Shown here piece by piece: positions 18,366 to 23,307 of a stretch of DNA of 23,307 nucleotides (the first letter of the stretch is position 1; each line of letters opens with the position of its first letter). A program made the translations under genes and the position numbers. This DNA comes from Saprolegnia diclina VS20 (lineage: Eukaryota > Oomycota > Saprolegniomycetes > Saprolegniales > Saprolegniaceae): positions 357,351 through 380,657 of the forward strand of contig NW_008246109.1 of NCBI RefSeq assembly GCF_000281045.1. The letters are read 5' to 3'. A model generated the notes under the pieces. That model saw nothing but the letters and a program-made list of their open reading frames with translations. It made no database searches and was not told the DNA's origin.

Positions 18366-19966
18366 CTCGATGAGGCAAGGGCGAGTATGGAGATGGAGAT
18401 GGAGGCGCGGCCGGCGGCGGGTAAAGAAGCGGCAGGAAGCGTTGGATGGCCCCGGGCGCAATGACGATGTGACCTCGCCTGGTCCGCTACTCGGCCTGCG
18501 TACCGTAGGGCCAGGATTAACCGCGCCGTCGGGACAAACTGGGTTTAACCCAGAAAGATCAATTGATGGCTCTTGAAACGACCGCCTGTTTATGCGGCGT
18601 GGCCAGTCACATGGGCCTACCTTGGATGCAAACCGCCGTCTCACGCTCGGGACTCAAGCTCAAGGAGCGCTCATGCTAGTGCATATGAGGCGCCGTAGGT
18701 AGATGCGCCTTGCCAAACGTTTTCTTATGCGTGAAAAGAAGGCATCCGTGGACAGGGACGAGGCGTCCTTGCAGCGTTCCAGCGGCGAAGATGAGCGCGG
18801 TGTGAGAGTGAAGTTGAGTCGGTCTCTCTCAGACAGCTGTGGCAAGACGAACCCAGTCCTTTCGTAGCGCGAGTTGCCTTCTGCGACCCTTGCAGCGCGG
18901 CCTTGATAAAGAAAGATACGGCAATCCACTGGTCCATTATCAACCTGGTGGAAAACCTTGCGGATCGAAAAACCCAGGGGCAAATCCCGTTTACGGGACA
19001 AACGTGATGGAAAAGCCCAACTTCAACAATTCCAGCCGCCAAGCTACTCTTTTAACCCGTTTCGGAGTTCTGAGCAACTCCCTCAGATCAGCAGTAGCCT
19101 GCTGCTCTTCCCACATTTGTAGTATTCGAGCCTTTGTATGTGAAGAAGCACCCGGTATATCCCACGCAGCAAGATGGTGGCGCCCTTGCAAGGCGACTGA
19201 TATTGAGGGAGAATAACGAGATCCGACTTTTTATTTGTCACACGGCGTGAACTTTGATTGTGACACGAGCCGTCCATAAAACCCTCGCGAGTCGCGTCCA
19301 TGACGCGCCGCAACCGCCGAGGCGACTCGCGACGGCAAGGCTAGTCGGACGCAACATGCTAATCTTTGTATGCGTTCCCATCCCCGGCCGCGGGGTGGCC
19401 AGCGCCAGCGGAGATGTCCTGCGATATGTGCGGCTGAAAGCACGCCATCGGCTGCGCCTCGTCCCGCGCAGCGCGAAAAAGTTGGGTGGAACTAGCGCCT
19501 ACGTGGCACGACGTACCCAATGGATTTGAGTGGGATCCTTGACAGCTTGTCTTTGGCCGGTAGAGAGACGACTATTACAAGCTTGTAGTAACAGTCGCAT
19601 GCGAGGTTAATTCGGTTGATGGCAAAGCGGGTTGGTCGTAGCACCAAAATTTACATCCGAGTGGGGTGTGGACTTCTCTCTGTGCTGACGAGGCAGCGAC
19701 AAGGTTTCGCGCCCAAGAGAAGCGTCGTGCCGGCCTCGTCAAGCCCTCGATTGATGAGCTTGCATTTGTATGTGATTTTTATACACCAACCACGCTAGAA
19801 GGTCGCACGCCATGTCACTGACGACCTCGCACGCACGCACGCAGGCCAAGTGCGTCGATGACGCAGCCGTGGCGGGACGTACTGTAGCTTTGACAGTGTT
19901 CGCTGGTCAATTTTTGGCGGGAACTCGAACGTTCGAGACAGGACGCTATAAATACTTCAAGTCGCG
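18366..19966. other. Divergent intergenic region, no supported gene
   Basis: About 1.6 kb between the starts of two divergent genes. Open frames are short on both strands. The stretch 18830-19220 has moderately long frames in both directions, but none carries a recognised domain or a splice chain that makes sense. A small palindrome (TCCCGTTTACGGGA, 18985-18998) lies within it. It may include remains of an old insertion, which I cannot name. Bases near 18390-18410 hold a short GGAGAT repeat upstream of the coiled-coil gene. Confidence 0.45.
19907..19953 (+). promoter_or_regulatory. Possible core promoter: Inr-like TCAATTT and TATAAAT
   Basis: TCAATTT at 19907-19913 is a near match to the oomycete Inr, and TATAAAT lies at 19947-19953. 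If the Inr-like site is used, the ATG at 19967 is the first in frame. If the TATA motif sets the start about 30 bases on, transcription would begin after that ATG, and the next Met (20030) would be the start. Confidence 0.3.
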
Positions 19967-22900
19967 ATGCACAGCGCGCCCGGGAGTCTCTCGCCGCGGC
20001 AAAAGATCGCTGTCGTGCGGGACCCCGACATGCTCACGAGCACGTCCGAGGTGCGGCCGTACAAGACGTACCCGTTCCACGGGCTCCAGCAGTCGCCCAC
20101 CAAAGGGTACACGCTGCTATACGCTCGCAGCAACATTTTAAACTCGTTTCTTAGTCCTGGGAAGCGCCTCAAGCACATTGGCAAGAAGAGCCACGCCACG
20201 TACAACCAATCCTGATAGAGTGGAGGAGGATGGTGAGCGTCCGCGTAGCGCGGCCATCGGCGACCCTTGGTACCCGTTGGGCCGGCCCTTCACGCCCTTG
20301 TCGTCCGTCTCGCCGGCGTCGGTGGTGTCGCACCTGGCCCACGAGCCCCACCCACCGGTATGTACGCGTCGTGGAACGCGGCGCTAGCAGTACGAGTAGG
20401 TCAAGCCCACAGATCTGGACCAAGTGGAAGGTTGGCTCAAGAGCTTGGAGGCCGAAGCGCAGCACTTTACCTCGTACTTTCTCTTTTGCGAAATGAAGTT
20501 TCAGCAGACGGCGGTGCTCGCGTCCGGGAAGGACGTGCCCAACCGGTTGCGCACCGCGGTTGCGTTCTACTGCCTCCAGCAAGCCTCGTCGATCTTTGGC
20601 CGCTACCAAAGCGTCCTCGACACCATCTGCCTGTATGTAGCGTCGACGGCCAACGGCGCTTGTTTCACGTAGTGTAGGAACCTCGGCGCGGCGATCTACA
20701 CGCAGTTTTCCGGCTTGCGTCGCGGCAACCCGCTCACAGCGCTCGAGTGCTACCAAGCCGGCGTGACGTACTTTGAGCAGTGCCGGACGCTCCAAGCGCA
20801 AAACCAAGAGCTCAAGCAGAGTCCGTTCTTGTATCGTGTGATGCGCTCTGAGGTCGGCCTAGGCAACGTCGAGACGGAAGCCACGATCATTCGGCTGCAG
20901 CAACAACTTGCGCAGCTGGAGACGCAGAACCAGCTTTTGCGGCAGCGGACCTCGGTTGTGAGTGCATATGGTCGCCCCCACGCCCTCTCGGACGCGGTGA
21001 CCCACGAACACGTCGGGCTCGTTGTCAACACGTTCCAAGGCCTCGAGAAGAACGACCAGCTCCAAGTAGGCTCGCCATTTTGCTGCTCGGTTGTCACGAA
21101 GGAGGCTAGTTGATTGTGGGGCTCGTCGAGCACCTCGGGTCGGATATTCACACGGACGCGCTGCTCATGATGATCGACAACCTCCCGCCGCATGCGCGTC
21201 AGCAGCTCATCGACCAGCTCTTCCAGGAACACGCCCAGGACTTGCGCGCGTGCGTCTTGTCTCTGTCTCATCCGACGCTAAATCAAAATGTGCAGAAAAG
21301 CCGAGGCCGAAGCCGCGATCGAAGAGGTGCGTCGGCGGCACGAAGACGACGACCGGCTGCGGGCGCTCCACGAAAAGTACCAGTCGCTGATCCTCGATGT
21401 CTTGAACGGAACGCCCGTCGCATCGCTCGACGTGCCCTTGGCCGATGTACAATTTGTCGATTTGATGATGGAGACTCAAAAGGACGTAGCGAGAGACGAT
21501 GGAAGCGCTCGGGCGCGTCGTCGACGCCCTCGGACGCGAGAAGGACCGCGTTGCGAAGCTGGAGGCCCGCATTTTCGCCCTCAACGTCACCCGCTCCAAG
21601 GCGCACAAGACGATCGAGAGCTCGGCCAACACGCGCTGCGCCGAGCTCGAGGCGACGATTGCGGCTCTCGAAGCCGAGAAGCGCGAGCTTCACGACACGT
21701 GTACCAAGCTCGAAGACCAAGCGCGGCGCTGTAGCACAACCGACGTCGCGACGCAGGTACCGTCGTTCACACAATCTCAATCTCAAACGCAAACGCTCAG
21801 GTCAACAAAGCCGAGCTCCGCCAAAGTCTGCTCCAACCCGAGAAAGAGCGGTCGATCGTCACGTCGGCCGCAACACCCGCGACTTGGCTCCAAGTCGGCC
21901 AAGGCCCCAAAGTCCAAAAGCGATTTGCTGGTATCTCTTTTGGACGACATAGACACAACTCGAATCGGAGGTTAGGGCTATACACCATGATCCAAGACGC
22001 CAACTACTCGGTCTCGAGCGTCAAGCGCATTTTGTCAAAGAAGCGACCGCTCTCGCTCGTCGAGATGCATGTGACGATCGCGGGGCTGTACCAAAGCAAA
22101 CTGTGCCAGGACATTGCCGACGACAACATGCACCGGCACCGCGACGGCCTGTCGCAGATGCTGCTCGACGCCTACACTGTCTATTACGGTCTGAAAGAGC
22201 TCGCGATGGGGCAGCTCATCCACCTCGACACGGCCGTGCGTCGATTTGCCTCTGTACGTGTCGTCGGCTGCTCGCGGTTGCATCATTTTTCTGTAGAAAA
22301 GCAGCCGCATTCGGCTCTTTGGGCTCCTCGTGGGGTCGCTCGAGCCCGGCAGTTTTGCGTCGTCGGCCCAAGCCATCGACTTCTTCTTGTTCGTTGTCGG
22401 CGTCCTCTTCAACAGTGCGTGTTTCCTGGTGTTTGTGGATACCATGTCGATGAAACTAGTTGGCAACTACCGACTCAACGCCGACAAGGCCATGGCGAAC
22501 GTCAAGCAGCTCAAAGCGTGGTTTGGCGACGGTGTACCTGGCAGTGCGAATTGCGCGACGCTCAAAATGGACAAGCTCGTCCAGACCGTCCACGTGGTCT
22601 TTGCGTACAACCACGTCACGCCGGCGTTCCTGGACGAGCTCAGCAGCCTCCAAACGGCGAGCGGCGACGTCGACTTGGACTTGGCGCTGGAGAAAATCAT
22701 GTTTTACTGGCTCACGCTGTATGGTCAGCAGATCGAGACGATGCGCGCGGTGTTTGGCCTCGCCGACAAGGACGGCAACGGCGTCCTCGACTTCCAAGAG
22801 TTCAGCCTCGTCGTACACCATTTGGACCCCGAGTGCCACCGCCGCGACGTCCTCGCGCTCTACAACCGCGTCGCGGGCGCTGACAACGTCATTGACATCC

Positions 22901-23286
22901 ACGAGTTTGTCGTGGGCATGATTCTACACCAGCGGGATTTGATGCTGCAGTCGTACTTTGCCGCGCCAAGTGCCAAGCCGCCTCCGTCGCCGCCGCTCCT
23001 CGATGCGGCCAGCGACAAGAAGGTCATGTCCAAAACCGATACGACGCAGCTCGCCTTCAACGTCTCCCATCGGCTCTCGACGCTTGTCGACCAAATGCAA
23101 TCGCGCGAAGCGAGCGATTCCCTCCTCGCGTCGGTCGCTGACGACGACGATGAAAAGTCCGCCGAAGAGCGACTTGTTGAAGAGAAGGCTGTGCAGTGGG
23201 ACGCGCATATCGATGACGTTGTGTCGCAGTTCATGGGCCACGTCGAAGCGCGTCCATCCACCCACGGGCGCGGCACGGTCTCGTAG
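19967..23286 (+). CDS. Coiled-coil EF-hand protein, possibly TSNAXIP1-like, 12 exons
   Basis: Exons: 19967-20106, 20155-20199, 20249-20357, 20400-20632, 20678-21065, 21110-21249, 21296-21446, 21490-21756, 21801-21930, 21976-22253, 22297-22414, 22460-23286; 941 residues in phase. Residues about 100-190 (GWLKSLEAEAQ, then RTAVAFYCLQQASSIFGRYQSVLDTI) resemble the spacing of the TSNAXIP1 N-terminal domain, a tentative match. Coiled coils lie at about 240-275 and 352-480. Residues 535-760 are helical and unassigned. A canonical EF-hand loop, DKDGNGVLDFQE (768-779), has all calcium-binding positions; a degenerate partner follows (GADNVIDIHEFV). The tail is acidic and charged. A calcium-responsive flagellar role in zoospores is inferred only from this likeness. 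Introns 1, 9 and 11 are multiples of three without stops, so retention would also give an open protein. The start could be Met22 (20030). Confidence 0.7.
22764..22799 (+). other. Canonical EF-hand calcium-binding loop
   Basis: The 12-residue loop has Asp1, Asp3, Asn5, Gly6, Asp9 and Glu12, which is the full consensus for calcium binding, within the helix-loop-helix MRAVFGLA-loop-FSLVVHHL. This is the best-supported domain in the 12-exon gene and fixes the reading frame of its last exon. Confidence 0.9.
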
Positions 23287-23307
23287 TGCTGCCACGTATT
23301 ATCTCGT

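Noticed and set aside
17559-18464. 301-residue plus-strand open frame rich in Val, Leu and Arg
   Set aside because: Antisense shadow of the Glu- and Asp-rich coiled-coil gene; acidic codons read backwards give Val and Leu.
18985-18998. TCCCGTTTACGGGA hairpin as a terminator
   Set aside because: The loop is too short, there is no T-run, and hairpin terminators are not expected in a eukaryotic nuclear genome.
18830-19220. Possible transposon or gene fragment with frames on both strands
   Set aside because: I could not name any domain, terminal repeat or target duplication. It is described only as unassigned spacer.
21987-22883. 298-residue plus-strand open frame read through to 22883
   Set aside because: Its first part is the true exon 10, but after 22253 it reads through an intron into the wrong frame and becomes Arg/Pro-rich. 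The EF-hand lies in another frame.

Overview
The window reads as nuclear DNA of an oomycete, most likely a saprolegnian-type water mould. This is an inference from three things. There is a start-site motif just upstream of a start codon that matches the oomycete Inr plus flanking promoter element. The genes are GC-rich and closely packed, with very short introns. The protein set pairs proteasome and oxidoreductase genes with proteins of a ciliary or flagellar kind. I see no rRNA, tRNA, CRISPR array, prophage or convincing transposon.

Layout. 1-1860: no convincing gene. 1883-3922 (+): intronless secreted or membrane oxidoreductase with a DOMON domain, a ferric-reductase-type haem membrane domain and an FAD/NAD(P)H domain. 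4945-6417 and 8001-9479 (+): a tandem pair of closely related FAD-linked oxidases of the berberine-bridge-enzyme type. 9501-15376 (-): one very intron-rich gene (27 exons in my model, about 1,576 residues). It joins a nephrocystin-3/TEP1-like NACHT (STAND) NTPase to a long coiled-coil half. 15731-16710 (+): the 26S proteasome lid subunit Rpn8, with one intron. 16711-17432: no convincing gene. 17433-18365 (-): intronless coiled-coil protein with a very acidic middle. 18366-19966: no convincing gene. 19967-23286 (+): a 12-exon coiled-coil protein with a C-terminal EF-hand and a possible TSNAXIP1-like N-terminal region.

How they relate. The two oxidases arose by local duplication and lie downstream of the reductase in the same direction, which could make a small redox cluster. 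The NACHT gene and Rpn8 are divergently transcribed from a spacer of 354 bases. The NACHT gene and the second oxidase converge, with stop codons only 21 bases apart. The two intron-rich genes share a marked intron style: 33-64 bases, donors often GTAC, and acceptors almost always TAG. The oxidoreductase genes and the acidic coiled-coil gene have no introns. The strongest candidate for something undescribed is the NACHT plus coiled-coil fusion at 9501-15376. Six-frame inspection breaks it into many small meaningless ORFs, and it appears only when 26 short introns are removed in phase.
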